From JAWWPY01 sp963822825 (GTDB taxonomy: Bacteria; Actinomycetota; Actinomycetes; Streptosporangiales; Streptosporangiaceae), in assembly GCA_963822825.1 (NCBI GenBank), contig CAWGIW010000014.1, positions 62,001 to 126,000 of the forward strand: a stretch of 64,000 nucleotides of DNA, written 5' to 3'. The notes under the pieces are model-generated. The model saw nothing but the letters and a program-made list of their open reading frames with translations, searched no databases and had not been told where the DNA came from. Both the position numbers and the translations under genes were made by a program. Every line of letters begins with the position of its first letter. Position 1 is the first letter of the stretch. Below are positions 36,363 through 46,170 of the stretch, in pieces.

Positions 36363-36523
36363 GTCTCGATCACGGCCTTGGTCAGCTGCTTGAGCAGCCC
36401 GTCCGGCCCGGTCAGGGACAAGCCCTGCTCGCGGGCCAGCCGCACCAGCTCCCTCGCGGCCTCAGCCTCAGCAGTCGGCTCAGCCTTCTTGTTGATCACG
36501 TCGTCCAGTGTCGCGGTCATCAC
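36363..36523 (-). mobile_element. IS256-family transposase, N-terminal fragment
   Basis: The minus strand reads TLDDVINKKAEPTAEAEAAR, then ELVRLAREQGLSLTGPDGLL and KQLTKAVIETA, the usual first 55 residues of an IS256 transposase. It is cut at 36363, where the pRiA4b fragment begins, so the catalytic part is missing. Upstream sequence to about 37015 is probably the IS256 terminal region, interrupted by the ISL3 mini-element. Confidence 0.7.
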
Positions 36524-36575
36524 GGCACCTCTCCCGCCAGACCATCAAGTCCAGCGTGATCGGGCCGGAAACACC

Positions 36576-37001
36576 TTTAGATCGGCTCTGTCGCACTTTC
36601 GGTGGTGACGTTCTGCGTGGTGCGCCGCTGGTAACGGTCCAGGACGCCCGGGACCTGCTCGCGGAACGTCTGCCTGGGGCACCCCGTGACCGGGCAGCGC
36701 ATCCGGCGGACCCGCACCTTCACCAGGACCCGGCGGCCATCGGCCGGCACGTCCGCCACCGTCCGCTCCCGGTACTCGTGCACCCGCCCCGTTTCCGTGC
36801 CGCATCCTGGGCAGGCCACCGCCCCGTCCCGGGTCCTCGCGCGGACGCAGATCACCTCGCCTGTGTCCTCGACATCCTCGATGACCAGCGCAGACAACCC
36901 CGAGAACACAGTCCTCACAAGCCCTATCACGTCAATCACGACTGATCGTGACACATCAGCACAATCGGCTACCACCGAAAGTGCGACAGAGCCTTTAGAT
37001 C
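36576..37001. mobile_element. ISL3-type mini-element with 23-bp inverted ends and 8-bp target duplication
   Basis: Perfect 23-base inverted repeats lie at 36584-36606 (GGCTCTGTCGCACTTTCGGT...) and 36971-36993. They are flanked directly by TTTAGATC at 36576-36583 and 36994-37001, an 8-bp target duplication as made by ISL3 elements. The 410-bp unit carries only the start of a transposase gene, so it must be moved by an intact relative elsewhere. Intact duplication and ends indicate a recent insertion. Confidence 0.88.
36577..36975 (-). pseudogene. ISL3-family transposase, zinc-binding N-terminal part
   Basis: The frame reads VFSGLSALVIEDVEDTGEVI, CPGCGTETGRVHEYRERTVA, then CPVTGCPRQTFREQVPGVL. 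The CxxC and CxxxxC pairs are the zinc ribbon of ISL3 transposases. After about 125 residues it runs into the far inverted repeat, so the helix-turn-helix and DDE domain have been deleted. The likely start is an internal GTG at the residues VIDVIGLV. Confidence 0.8.
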
Positions 37002-37086
37002 CACAGTCCCCGATCTGAGCGTGGCCGGCGACCAGCGCCCCCGGCCTGGCCGAGGTGCCGTTCGTGCGCGCCCCTGAGCGGTGGGT

Positions 37087-38223
37087 TTAGGAGGCGCTGG
37101 CCGAGTAGTTGTTGATGGTGAAGTTCTCCTGCGCGTTGTTCGTGCCGCTGACCTCCCACCCGTACTGGATGGTCAACAGCGTTGGGCTGGAGAAGTAGCC
37201 CTTGGTATTCTCCAGATACTTCAGCAGGTCGAGGACGTTGACCGTGCCCGAGGTCTCGTTTGCGGTGCGGACGAACGAGTAGGTGGGATTGGAGCCGTTG
37301 TTGCCTGCGTACAGGGTCCAGGTGTTGCCGTCGAGTGAGACGGTGCCCACGGAGGAGCCCAACGGACCGACGTTGCCGCTCACGTAGGTCCAGGCCATGA
37401 CCTCGATGCCGGTGCCGTTCAGCCAGATGTCGTAGGCCGACTCCCAGTTACCGCCGCTGGGATTGCTCTCGTTGAAGCTGCTGGTGGCTGAGGAGAGCGA
37501 GTTGAGCGCGATGCCGACGCTCTTACTGATGTTCGGGTACGACTTGACGCCCGAGGTGCTCGGTTGGGTGGAGAAGACGCCCCAGTTGGTGGCGGAGTTC
37601 ACCCACAGCGTCTGGGTGTTGTGGCCGCTGCCCCATTCGTCGTTGTAGATGGTGTAGCCGCCGATCGCGTACTGCGCGTACTGGGCTGAGGACTCGTAGA
37701 GATAGCCTGACGAGCTGGACGCCGTCGGGGTGGGCGTCGGGGTGGGTGTAGGGCTCGAGGGCACCGCGCCGGTACAGGTCGTGCCGTTGAGTGTGAATGA
37801 GGTCGGGTTGCCCGGGAAGCTGCCGGCGGAATAGGAGCCGCTGAACCCGATGCTGGTGTTGCCGTTCGTGCCCAAGCTGCCGTTGTAGGAGACATTGGCC
37901 GCGGTCACGTTCTGGCCGGACTGGCTGTAATTGGCGCTCCAGCCCTGGGATACCGCCTCGTTGCCTGGCAAGGTGAAGGCCAGCGTCCAGTTCGTGATCG
38001 GCGAACCCAGGTTCGTGACGGAGATGCTCGCCGTGAAGCCGCCCGGCCACGAGCTGGAGGTGTACGAAATCTGACATCCGCTCGCGGCGGCCGCGGGCTG
38101 GGTGAGCGCCAGCGCGGCGATCCCGGTGGTGATGAGCGCCGTGGCGGTCGCGGCGGCCAGCCGCTTTCGCGCGTGAGCAGCCGCGCCGCCACGGCGGACC
38201 GCGCGCCCGGTGAGATCCAGCAT
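37087..38223 (-). CDS. Secreted GH12 endoglucanase/xyloglucanase with CBM2
   Basis: This 378-residue secreted enzyme starts at ATG 38223, after AGGAAGGGG. A signal peptide ends near AAAASG (residues 45-50). Residues 50-150 are a cellulose-binding CBM2 (CQISYTSSSWPGGFTASISV, GWSANYSQSGQNVTA) with a terminal disulfide pair. A Thr/Pro linker (PTPTPTPTPT) follows. The GH12 domain starts near GYLYESSAQYAQYAIGGY and contains NDEWGSG, GIEVMAWTYVSG (nucleophile glutamate) and QYGWEVSG (acid/base glutamate). It hydrolyses beta-1,4-glucan or xyloglucan outside the cell. A LacI-type palindrome 70 bp upstream suggests control by sugar. Confidence 0.92.
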   Translation of the reverse strand: MLDLTGRAVRRGGAAAHARKRLAAATATALITTGIAALALTQPAAAASGCQISYTSSSWPGGFTASISVTNLGSPITNWTLAFTLPGNEAVSQGWSANYSQSGQNVTAANVSYNGSLGTNGNTSIGFSGSYSAGSFPGNPTSFTLNGTTCTGAVPSSPTPTPTPTPTASSSSGYLYESSAQYAQYAIGGYTIYNDEWGSGHNTQTLWVNSATNWGVFSTQPSTSGVKSYPNISKSVGIALNSLSSATSSFNESNPSGGNWESAYDIWLNGTGIEVMAWTYVSGNVGPLGSSVGTVSLDGNTWTLYAGNNGSNPTYSFVRTANETSGTVNVLDLLKYLENTKGYFSSPTLLTIQYGWEVSGTNNAQENFTINNYSASAS

Positions 38224-38293
38224 CGTATGCCCCTTCCTCATGCGCGCTGATTCCTGCGGTACCGCGTATGCGGCGCCAGATCCAGCACGCATT

Positions 38294-38309
38294 ATCGAAG
38301 CGCTTCGAT
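38294..38309. promoter_or_regulatory. Palindromic LacI-type operator upstream of GH12
   Basis: ATCGAAGCGCTTCGAT is a perfect 16-base palindrome with the central GCGC core typical of LacI-family operators in actinobacteria. A second half-conserved copy, AAGCGCTTCG, lies at 38451-38460. The position, 70 bp upstream of the GH12 start, fits repression in the absence of inducer. Confidence 0.55.
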
Positions 38310-39216
38310 TCCGGGCTACCACAGGCATGGTGGGCTGTCCAGACGAAGGGGCCTGATGGGTGCGGCTGATCGGGCGCACTGATAGAGCCGCAGGTCAGCC
38401 CTTGATCCAATCGCCTCGACGGAGGGGATCAGGACTGCTGAAATGTAAGCAAGCGCTTCGGCGACAGCCGTTCGACTCAAGGTTCTTGGGTGCCGCTTCA
38501 GATTGTGAGCATGTCGCCGGGGCGGCCAAAGTACCAGTGCAGGCCTTCCGGGGGTGCGGGTACACGCCGCGGATGATGCGGATCATCGCGTTGACGAAGA
38601 TAACGACCGGCTCGGTATCCACGGTGCCCTGGCCGCACCAGGTGATCGGATCGCCGTCCAGGACGATCCAGCCGACGGCCTGCGCCGTGATGCTGCCACG
38701 CCGGGCCAAGCGCTGGCGGGCTGTTCACTGAGGACAGTGGCCCATGGAATCCAGGAGCAAGCAGTTCGGGAACTGCTTCTCCCACCTCCTCTCCAAGAAA
38801 CGATCGCCCCCTGACCGCGCTCATGATCGCGGACGCTGCCCGGTATGTCCGTGCACAGCCGGAAACGGCCGGACTCCCATGGACACAGTCGAGCCCATGA
38901 ACTCGCAGTCCCACCTGGCTCACGTATTTCCAATACGGCGGCTCGACTCACTGCCTCGTCTCTCTCCCGGCGCGCTCGCCGAGTTCGCCCTCGCGGCAAT
39001 TCCTCAGCCGCGCGACCCCACGGCGCTGCTGATGCTCGTCCGCTCGAAAGCTCGCCGTCGCCAGCATCACGGTCAGGAGCGCGGCCGGTAGCAGCAGACC
39101 GCTCAGCCACTCCATAAATCGACTTTTTCCGTCTCATTCCGCCTTGACACGATGCCTTTCCCGAGTGAGCGTTGGTTTCGGCTATCCGGCAAAGCGGCCG
39201 GACAGGGAGGCGGATC
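38310..39216. other. Intergenic region between GH12 and GH15 genes
   Basis: About 900 bp without a supported complete gene. A minus-strand stretch from 38709 to about 38530 has coding-like third-position GC (AQAVGWIVLDGDPITWCGQG), and after a one-base shift reads PEGLHWYFGRPGDMLTI. It may be a small remnant, but no family is recognised. TTGACA at 39144-39149 followed by CGATGC is a possible promoter for the GH15 gene. Confidence 0.45.
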
Positions 39217-41949
39217 ATGAGGCGGCTGACTGCCAAACTCTTACCGACGGCGGTGCCCGCCCTGCTCGCTGCGGCTTTCCTGGCGGCTGCCACGCCGCCC
39301 CCCGCGGCTGCGGCTGCGCCGGCTGGCACCGGGTTCGCGGCCGCGGCCGCGCCCGACGGTCCTGGCGCTACGTCCTACCTCGACCTGGGCCGCAAAGACT
39401 GCCTCGGCACGGCGCGGAATACGACGTCAAAGGTCTGGTATACGGTCGCGGGCGGCGTGCTGTCCGACGTGTACTACCCGACCACCGACAACACCGACGT
39501 CAAGACCGTTCAGTACGTCGTGACCAACGGCCGCACGTTCACCGACCTGCAGACGCGGGACATGACCTACACCGCGGCGCCGCTGGACGGCACCGGGATG
39601 GCCTGCCAGGTCACAAGCACTGCCAAGAGCGGCGCGTACCGCCTGGTCACCGACTACATAACCGACCCGCTGCGGGACAGCGTGGTCATGCACACGACCT
39701 ACGTGCCGCTCACGCCGCAGGCCCGCGGTTACCACGTCTACGTCCGCTACAACGCACTCATCAACGGCACGGGCGGCGGTGGCAGCCAGAACGGCGGCGG
39801 GGGCTCGGCCACGGTCGACCCGGCCACCACCGCGCTGGTCTCCTATAACACCAGCACCGCCAGCAGTTACGCGCCCCGTGACTACGAGGTCCCGGTCTAC
39901 GGCACGCTGGCGGCCAACCAGCGCTTCCTCGTGGCCTCCAGCGGATTCGCCGGCGAGCCGAGCGACGGGCTCACCCAGCTTGACAGCAGCCATGCTCTGA
40001 CCGGCACGTACCAGAACGCGGCCGACGGCAACGTGGTGCAGACCGCCGAGATCAACACCTCCCGCAGCGACCAGTTCACGCTCGCGCTCGGCTACGCGCA
40101 GACGCAGGCGCTATCGATCCGGACAGCCCAGCTCAGCGCCGCGACGCCGTTCGCCGCCACCTATGCGAGGTACCGGTCCGGCTGGCTGCGCTACGACGCT
40201 GGCCTCCGGCCGCCGCCGGCCCGCTTCGCCGGGGCCAGCGCGGCCACGAGCCGGAAGCTGGCCGCCCAGTACTGGGTGTCGGCCAACGTGATCAAGGCCA
40301 CCGCCGACAAGGAGTTCCCCGGCGCCATCGTGTCCTCCCTCGCCGACCCATGGGGCCAGGCGACCGCCGCCAACTCCGCCAGCAATGGCCTGGCGGACGT
40401 GGACACCAACTACCGGGTGATCTTCGAGCGGGACTTCTACGAGACGTTCACCGGCTTCCTGGCCGACGGAGACCTCACCGAGGCGCGCCAGCAGACGATG
40501 TTTATCTTCGACAAGGTGGAACTGCCGGACGGCAGCTTCCCGCGCGACGCCCTCGTCAACGGGACGGTCGCATCAGACAACTACGTCCTGGAACCGGACG
40601 AGCAGGCCTTCCCGCTGATCATGGCCTGGCAGTCCGGGCTCGGCGGCGATCACGAGCTGTACGCCGAGCACGTCCGCCCGGCTGCGGACTACCTCGTCGC
40701 GCACGGCCCCGTCTATGGTGACGAACGGTGGGAGGACCAGGCCGGGTACTCACCATCGACGATCGCCACCGAGATCGCCGGGCTCGTCGCGGCGGGCCGG
40801 ATCGCCCAGCTGAACAGTGACCGCGAGCGTGCCGCCCTCTACCTGGCCACCGCGGATTACTACCAGCGCAGCGTGCAGGGCTGGACCGTCACCACCAACG
40901 GCCCCTACAGCAGCCAGGCCTACTTCCTGCGGCTGTCGAAGACCGGCGACCCTGACGCCGCCATCGTCTATAACCTCGGCAACGGCAGCATCAGCGCCGA
41001 CCAGCGCGCTGTCGTCGACGACGGCTTCCTCGAGCTGGCCAGGTTCGGCGAGATCCCCGCCACCGCGCCGGTCATCCGGAACTCGCTGAAGGTCGCCGAC
41101 TCGGTGCTGGAAACGAACACGCCGAGCGGCCCGGGCTACCACCGGTACGGGACCCGGTATGAAAGCGTCAACGGCACCTACGTCCCGGTCACCGGCAGCA
41201 GCGACGGCTACGGGGACTGCTACGCGCCGGACCCGATGCACTGCCCGCTGACCGGCCGTCCCTGGATCCCGTGGTTCACCGGAACGGGCCACGTCTGGCC
41301 GCTGCTCAACGGCGAGCGCGGCGAGCAGGACCTGCAGTCCGGCGACCCGTCCGCCGCCTCGCAGCAGCTAGCCGCGATGGCGAACTTGGCGGACGGGGTC
41401 GGGATGATTCCGGAACAGGACTGGGAAGACCCAGGCGTCCCCGCGTCACCGTACGGCAGTGACCCGACCACCGCGTCAATAGGGTTCACCAACGGCCAGG
41501 GCACCGGCTCGGCCGGCGAGATCACCTGGGCCGAGGCCCAGTATGTGCGCCTCGCCCGCGACATCGCGACCGGTACCCTCATCGATCAGCCGTCCATCGT
41601 CTGGAACCGGTACGTGGCCCGCGGCGCGCCCGGCCAAGCGCCGCTGACGATCACGGCCCCCGCCAGCGGCGCAACCGTCACCACGCCCACCATGACCGTG
41701 ACGGGGACGGCGGCACCGGGCGCGACGGTGGTCGTCGACTCGACGCTGTCACCCGCCGGCGCCACCGCCCCGGGCGGCACAGCTCACGCCGCACCGGTAC
41801 CCACCAACATCACTGAGGTCACCGCCGGGCGCGACGGCAAGTTCTCGGCGAGCCTGCCGTCCACGGCCGGGATCTGGGTGATCACGGCTGCCACCGTCAC
41901 TGATGCGGGCGCCACCGACTACGCCCAAGTGACGGTCACTGCGCCGTGA
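39217..41949 (+). CDS. Secreted GH15 glucoamylase-type hydrolase
   Basis: This 910-residue secreted enzyme starts at ATG 39217, six bases after GGGAGG. The signal peptide runs to about residue 35 (AATPPPAAAAAPAG). Residues 55-330 are the beta-sandwich of bacterial GH15 proteins (GGVLSDVYYPTTDNTDVKTV). The (alpha/alpha)6 catalytic domain follows, with NYVLEPDEQAFPLIMAWQSG, ERWEDQAGYSPSTIATEIAG (acid) and GSAGEITWAEAQYVRLARDI (base glutamate). The last 100 residues form a beta-sandwich of the bacterial Ig type (ITAPASGATVTTPTMTVTG). It would release glucose from alpha-glucans outside the cell. Confidence 0.9.
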   Translation: MRRLTAKLLPTAVPALLAAAFLAAATPPPAAAAAPAGTGFAAAAAPDGPGATSYLDLGRKDCLGTARNTTSKVWYTVAGGVLSDVYYPTTDNTDVKTVQYVVTNGRTFTDLQTRDMTYTAAPLDGTGMACQVTSTAKSGAYRLVTDYITDPLRDSVVMHTTYVPLTPQARGYHVYVRYNALINGTGGGGSQNGGGGSATVDPATTALVSYNTSTASSYAPRDYEVPVYGTLAANQRFLVASSGFAGEPSDGLTQLDSSHALTGTYQNAADGNVVQTAEINTSRSDQFTLALGYAQTQALSIRTAQLSAATPFAATYARYRSGWLRYDAGLRPPPARFAGASAATSRKLAAQYWVSANVIKATADKEFPGAIVSSLADPWGQATAANSASNGLADVDTNYRVIFERDFYETFTGFLADGDLTEARQQTMFIFDKVELPDGSFPRDALVNGTVASDNYVLEPDEQAFPLIMAWQSGLGGDHELYAEHVRPAADYLVAHGPVYGDERWEDQAGYSPSTIATEIAGLVAAGRIAQLNSDRERAALYLATADYYQRSVQGWTVTTNGPYSSQAYFLRLSKTGDPDAAIVYNLGNGSISADQRAVVDDGFLELARFGEIPATAPVIRNSLKVADSVLETNTPSGPGYHRYGTRYESVNGTYVPVTGSSDGYGDCYAPDPMHCPLTGRPWIPWFTGTGHVWPLLNGERGEQDLQSGDPSAASQQLAAMANLADGVGMIPEQDWEDPGVPASPYGSDPTTASIGFTNGQGTGSAGEITWAEAQYVRLARDIATGTLIDQPSIVWNRYVARGAPGQAPLTITAPASGATVTTPTMTVTGTAAPGATVVVDSTLSPAGATAPGGTAHAAPVPTNITEVTAGRDGKFSASLPSTAGIWVITAATVTDAGATDYAQVTVTAP

Positions 41950-42165
41950 CGTAGTCGCCTCGGGCTCGTCTGGGGAACGCGCGCCCGCCCGGCATGCTTA
42001 CCGGCCCGGCCATTGTCACTGGTGGTTACCCCCTCGCAGAAGTCACGCCGTTCTCCGGCCGTCTCGTGGGCTGATCGTTGGGGATGGTCTGGGCTGGCGG
42101 TGCGCCGGGACGGGGACGCCGGCCTGGCCATCGTTCTTCCGGGTCGGCCCGGCCGAGGATCTGGC

Positions 42166-42777
42166 ATGACGTACCCCCTGCCCCGGAGGCAGCCTCACGT
42201 CTGCCAGGCCGACAGCACCTGCGGGCATCCGCCGCGCTTCCAGGTGCGGCTGGAGGCCATGGACGGCGCACAGCCGGTCCGCCGGGCCGGCCAACTGGGT
42301 GACGGCCAGGCCCACGGCGAGGAGCCGCCCCAGCCCGCTGCGGCCCACTCCGGGCCGGGACGGATAAGACAGGTCGCCAGCGTCCGGAAGAGCTGGATCC
42401 TCGCGGGAGGAGGCCTGGCCACAGGAGGCTCCGCCAGCGAGGGCGTCACGTGGCCGCTCACGGGGCGGCCGGGCGCGGGACCACCGCTCGCCACGGCGGC
42501 CCTGCTCGCGCTGGCCGGGATCATGTCCGCGATCGCCGCTATGTATGAGGCCCGGCAGAAGACCTCGCGCATGGCGATCAAGTACCACGGCAAGAACACG
42601 ATCGCCGATGCGGTGGCCGGAACCATCCACGCTACGCACACCATGGCCGGGAACCTGTCCGGAGCTGACGCGATCGAGGAAGCAAAGCGCGGGCGCGCGG
42701 CCGCCCTCAAATCGGTCACCGACACGCCGCCGGCAGTCACCACTCTCCTCACACGCCCTCCAGAGGACCCCGGCTGA
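42166..42777 (+). CDS. Hypothetical protein with one membrane segment
   Basis: The 203-residue frame from ATG 42166 is not recognised. The N-terminal half is Pro/Gln/Gly-rich with three cysteine or histidine positions (HVCQADSTCGHP). The middle has a hydrophobic stretch, LATAALLALAGIMSAIAAMY, likely one helix or a hairpin. The C-terminal part (YHGKNTIADAVAGTIHATHT) looks soluble and helical. GAGG precedes the start. The coding bias is good in the second half only, so the real start may lie later. Confidence 0.45.
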   Translation: MTYPLPRRQPHVCQADSTCGHPPRFQVRLEAMDGAQPVRRAGQLGDGQAHGEEPPQPAAAHSGPGRIRQVASVRKSWILAGGGLATGGSASEGVTWPLTGRPGAGPPLATAALLALAGIMSAIAAMYEARQKTSRMAIKYHGKNTIADAVAGTIHATHTMAGNLSGADAIEEAKRGRAAALKSVTDTPPAVTTLLTRPPEDPG

Positions 42778-42819
42778 CAGATCGGAGGCCGGCCAGCAGC
42801 CAGCCGGGCGTGCTTTGCG

Positions 42820-43365
42820 TTAACCTTCCGCCTGCCGGGCCAGCACCCGTCTGACCGGCTGGGGAGGACCAAGGCTGGTCGGTGTCAGGAAAGGGCGTAC
42901 GTATTCCTCCCCGGCTGGCCAGCGCGCTACATGCTGGGCGCTGCTCTGAGCATCATGCCCGATGTAGGTGACATCGTTGATGTCAACGGCGAACAGCGCG
43001 AATTCGCCAGGGACAGGCTGCCAGCCGAGGTGAGCCCCGACGGCTGCGGCGTAACGCCGCTGTGTCTCATTGCCAGTCTCAGCCCGCACGGTACCGCGCA
43101 TCATGATCTCGGCCTGAGGGGAGGGACTGGTCACGATGCTGTGCAGCAGAATCCGTGGGTCCCGGTACAAGTCACGCGCCTTGACGGAGGCGGGCATCAT
43201 CGACAGCCACAATTCACCGTCCATGATCAAAGGCTCAACACCGCTTATCCGCGCCGTACCGTCGCGCCGCGTCGTGCCGGCCAGCACAACACCCGGCTTG
43301 ACCAGCTGATCATGCGCGGCGGCGGCGAGCACCTGCTCATGGGCGGCGAACTCAGACCATCGCAT
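42820..43365 (-). CDS. Pyridoxamine 5'-phosphate oxidase-like flavin/F420-binding protein
   Basis: This protein of about 181 residues starts MRWSEFAAHEQVLAAAAHDQ. The PNPOx-like split barrel is shown by VVLAGTTRRDGTARISGVEP, GELWLSMMPASVKARDLYRD and QAEIMMRGTVRAETGNE. Members bind FMN, F420 or haem; the exact cofactor cannot be read. Upstream sequence to 43419 is open, but the ATG at 43365 gives the usual family start. The gene stands alone between unrelated neighbours. Confidence 0.75.
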   Translation of the reverse strand: MRWSEFAAHEQVLAAAAHDQLVKPGVVLAGTTRRDGTARISGVEPLIMDGELWLSMMPASVKARDLYRDPRILLHSIVTSPSPQAEIMMRGTVRAETGNETQRRYAAAVGAHLGWQPVPGEFALFAVDINDVTYIGHDAQSSAQHVARWPAGEEYVRPFLTPTSLGPPQPVRRVLARQAEG

Positions 43366-43713
43366 GTCTCCTGCATACACCCCGCCGCCGACAATCGATT
43401 CAGCGCCAACAGCAGGCACTACCGTGCCCTGTTCGGCGCCGACCCGGACTTCATCGAAGCGGGTCCCTTGTGCGCTGACTGGTCAGAGAGGTCTTAACTG
43501 CTTGACGGGCGGGGGCGCCGGCATCAGCATCGCGTTGTGGATTCCACGCAGGCGCACAGGACGGCCGCAGTGAACGGGGACCCGGTTCCGGCAGTACTCT
43601 GAAATGCTCATCTAATGCCGCAACGAACGCGCACCTTGCGTTGTCGGCCGCCCGGTTCCAGGTGGCGAGACGGCCCTCGCGTCCCTTGCCTAGGATGACC
43701 TGGTGACAAGCCC
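43366..43713. other. Intergenic region, no supported gene
   Basis: Nothing is recognisable in this stretch of about 350 bp between divergent genes. It should carry the promoters for the PNPOx-like gene and for the phosphatase-like gene. Confidence 0.45.
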
Positions 43714-44139
43714 ATGGGCCCGGCAGGCGCTGGCGTGCTGCGGCTGCCATCCGGCCGGCTCGTCAGAGGCCGCGGCCTGCGGCGGGCGCTCCCGCCCGGA
43801 CTAGCGCCCACCTTCGCCGTCTACCTGCTCAGCAAGCCACCCCCAGCCGTCGCTTGGGAGGCCCGCTGGGTGCGCTGGCCCGACTTCTGGCTGCCCCGCG
43901 ACCAGGCACACGTGCGGAAAGTCCTGCACGAGGCCTGGGAAGGCGCCTTGACGGAACGCCTGGAGATCGCCTGTTCCGGCGGCCGCGGAAGGACCGGGAC
44001 GGCGTTGGCCTGCCTCGCCATCATCGATGGGCTACCACCGGACCAGGCCGTTGCTTTCGTCCGGCAGCATTATGACCCGCAGGCCGTCGAGACGCCTTGG
44101 CAGAAGCACTACGCCGCCCATTTCCTAACAACGCGGTGA
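43714..44139 (+). CDS. Protein-tyrosine-phosphatase-like protein
   Basis: This 141-residue protein contains IACSGGRGRTGTALA, a C-x5-R phosphatase loop with C87 and R93. Upstream WVRWPDFWLPRDQAHVRKVL is a conserved block of this small actinobacterial family. The start is uncertain: a GTG at 43703 in another frame reads VTSPWA, like family N-termini, so a one-base shift may hide the true start. Substrate may be phosphotyrosine, an inositol phosphate or another ester. No adjacent partner is seen. Confidence 0.72.
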   Translation: MGPAGAGVLRLPSGRLVRGRGLRRALPPGLAPTFAVYLLSKPPPAVAWEARWVRWPDFWLPRDQAHVRKVLHEAWEGALTERLEIACSGGRGRTGTALACLAIIDGLPPDQAVAFVRQHYDPQAVETPWQKHYAAHFLTTR

Positions 44140-44356
44140 GGGCGGCTGATGACGGGGCGGCTCGCGTCGCTGCCACAGCAGGCGCCCGGCCGGGCGTGGG
44201 CCCGGCCCGGCCACTTGGGCGCGAGCATTACGTTCGGCGTGCATCGTGGCTGTCCAGGGCTGCCCCGTTCACCGCCGGTGTAGGACGCCGGGAGGCATGC
44301 GCCGCCGCCCCACAGCGCGACGGCCTGCTGATCCACTCCAGCGGCGTACGCATCAG

Positions 44357-45076
44357 TCAGGGGGTGCTGGCTTTGCGCGCGAGGACAAGCCGGTACCGCG
44401 GGCTGCCGTCCTCGCGCCGGCCTAGAGCCGTCAGGGGGACTGTCGTCACGGTGAACCCGGATGCTGTCAGGTCGTTGCGGACCGCGTGCAGCGGGCAGGT
44501 GCGGTAGTACATGACGAACGGGGGACGCCACACGGCGTTGCGGACCCGCATGGCCAGGTCGAACCCGAGCAGTGCCCAGTACCAGCGTGAGGTGATGGGC
44601 GGCGGCGCACCGACCGGGAAGGCGAAAACCCCGCCCGGCCGCAGCGCGCGGTACACGCCGGCGAACAGCGCGGGCCGTTCGGCGGGCAGGAAGTGGCCGA
44701 GCGCCCCGAAGCTGACCGCCAGGTCGAAGGCCCCGGCGAAGGGCAGGGCCCGGACGTCGGCCCGCACCCACCCGGCGTCCGGGTCGCCGCGGCGCGCCTG
44801 CGCGAGCATGCCAGCGCTGAAGTCGGCGCCCATGATCGGTCCCTGGCACACGGATCTGAGGACCCGCATGCCCGCGCCGGTGCCGCAGCACACGTCCAGT
44901 CCCCGGCCGAACGGGCCGAGCGGCCGCAACGCGCCGGCGGTCGCGTCAAGCACGCCATCGGGGGTGCGGAAAGGCGTGTGGTCGAACTTCGGGGCAAGCA
45001 GGTCGTAGCCGCCCTCGACCGAGGACAGCGCCTGCATCGCCAGTTCACGCACAGACGGGCCGTCAGGCGAGAACAT
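44357..45076 (-). CDS. Class I SAM-dependent methyltransferase
   Basis: This protein of about 239 residues starts MFSPDGPSVRELAMQALSSV. Motif I reads GLDVCCGTGAGMRVLRSVC, and later motifs include MGADFSAGMLAQARRGDPDA, VRADVRALPFAGAFDLAVSF and VYRALRPGGVFAFPVG. The ATG at 45076 is chosen because the frame upstream to 45151 lacks family similarity. The substrate is unknown. The distal part (WYWALLGFDLAMRVRNAVWR) suggests a membrane-facing or lipid-like substrate, but this is only a guess. Confidence 0.78.
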   Translation of the reverse strand: MFSPDGPSVRELAMQALSSVEGGYDLLAPKFDHTPFRTPDGVLDATAGALRPLGPFGRGLDVCCGTGAGMRVLRSVCQGPIMGADFSAGMLAQARRGDPDAGWVRADVRALPFAGAFDLAVSFGALGHFLPAERPALFAGVYRALRPGGVFAFPVGAPPPITSRWYWALLGFDLAMRVRNAVWRPPFVMYYRTCPLHAVRNDLTASGFTVTTVPLTALGRREDGSPRYRLVLARKASTP

Positions 45077-45829
45077 CGGGCAAGGGTACTTCCCCGATGC
45101 CAGACAGGCCGTCAGCCCCGGGATCACCCACCGCACCGTAGGCAACGGCACAGGTCATCACCACAATCGCGTATTCGAGCCCAACAGGTTACGAGGACGG
45201 CTGGGCCGCCTGCAGCAGCACGTGATCCGTGCCGTACCAGCTCGTCCGCCGGTCGAGCCGGCGCTGGCTGCCGAGGTACACGCGCAGACGTCGCCGCTGA
45301 GAGGCTTACGCGCAGGTTTCTGCAATATCGTGCAACGCCTTGCTCCGTCTGTTGCGGACTTACAGTTGATCTTTTTCGTAATATCATTGTGTTCTTGCCG
45401 AGACGTGTCGTTCGCTGTACCCGTCCTGTTTGACCCCACTTACGTTAACCGACGCCAGCGCTGGCAACTTTCTCAGTACTGCCGAACCTGACCGCGGCAG
45501 CCTCCCGACTCGCCGTACGTGCGGAGAGGCTGCATCCTGGCCTGCCGTGCGCGCGGCGCCGTTGGGCGCTACTTCGCGCGCTCAGGCCCAGCACACCGAT
45601 CGCAAATGCCGAGCTCGGAACCGACGCCCAGCCGTCCCACAGATCCGCCAGCTGCCTGCGACGCCCGGCAGAGAAAGGCACAGCACCCATGCTCCTCCAC
45701 CACAGGCCAAGAACCCATCATCCATCGGCGGCCAGACGCCGCCATCTGATCGCTGGCGTGGCAGCAGCTACCCTGGCAACTTTCCTGCCGTTAGTCGGGG
45801 CAGCGGTTCCGGCATACGCTCAAGCGGGG
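45077..45829. other. Intergenic region with a lone signal-peptide-like ORF start
   Basis: No complete gene is visible. An AT-richer stretch at 45360-45390 (ATCTTTTTCGTAATATCATT) stands out and may be a promoter. From ATG 45689 a frame reads RRRHLIAGVAAATLATFLPL, then AVPAYAQA, a good Sec signal peptide, but it runs into the metallo-beta-lactamase remnant near 45830. It is probably the stub of a secreted protein. Confidence 0.45.
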
Positions 45830-46170
45830 ACGCAGCCCATAGCCGGCTGGATGCGGATGGGCGGCCAGCCAGCCGTCGATGATCGAATCAACAGTACGGC
45901 GCAGCGGGAAGAACTCCGGGCTCGCGGTAGCCCCCGCGTCGAGCAGGAGAGCCCGGGAGGATCCGAAGAGGAGGAACATGAACGGCGCCTCGTAGCTGAC
46001 CGCCATGTTCTGGCGCAGGATATACGTGTGCTCGTCGCAGGCGTGGACCTGGATGTCGGGATCGGTGTTGTACTTGGCGGCTTCTGACCCGTTAATCCAC
46101 GCGACGCCCAGGTCCAGAACGGCGGCACCGTCGGAAAACCGATCGCACCCGGCATTGTCATGCAGGCTCC
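45830..46170 (-). pseudogene. Metallo-beta-lactamase-fold protein, N-terminal fragment
   Basis: The minus strand reads RFSDGAAVLDLGVAWINGSE, YNTDPDIQVHACDEHTYILR, then APFMFLLFGSSRALLLDAGA and RRTVDSIIDGWLAAHP. This is the first part of an MBL-fold hydrolase. The frame ends before the HxHxDH zinc motif, so no active site remains. The opening region is in a different frame from any good start codon. Confidence 0.55.
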
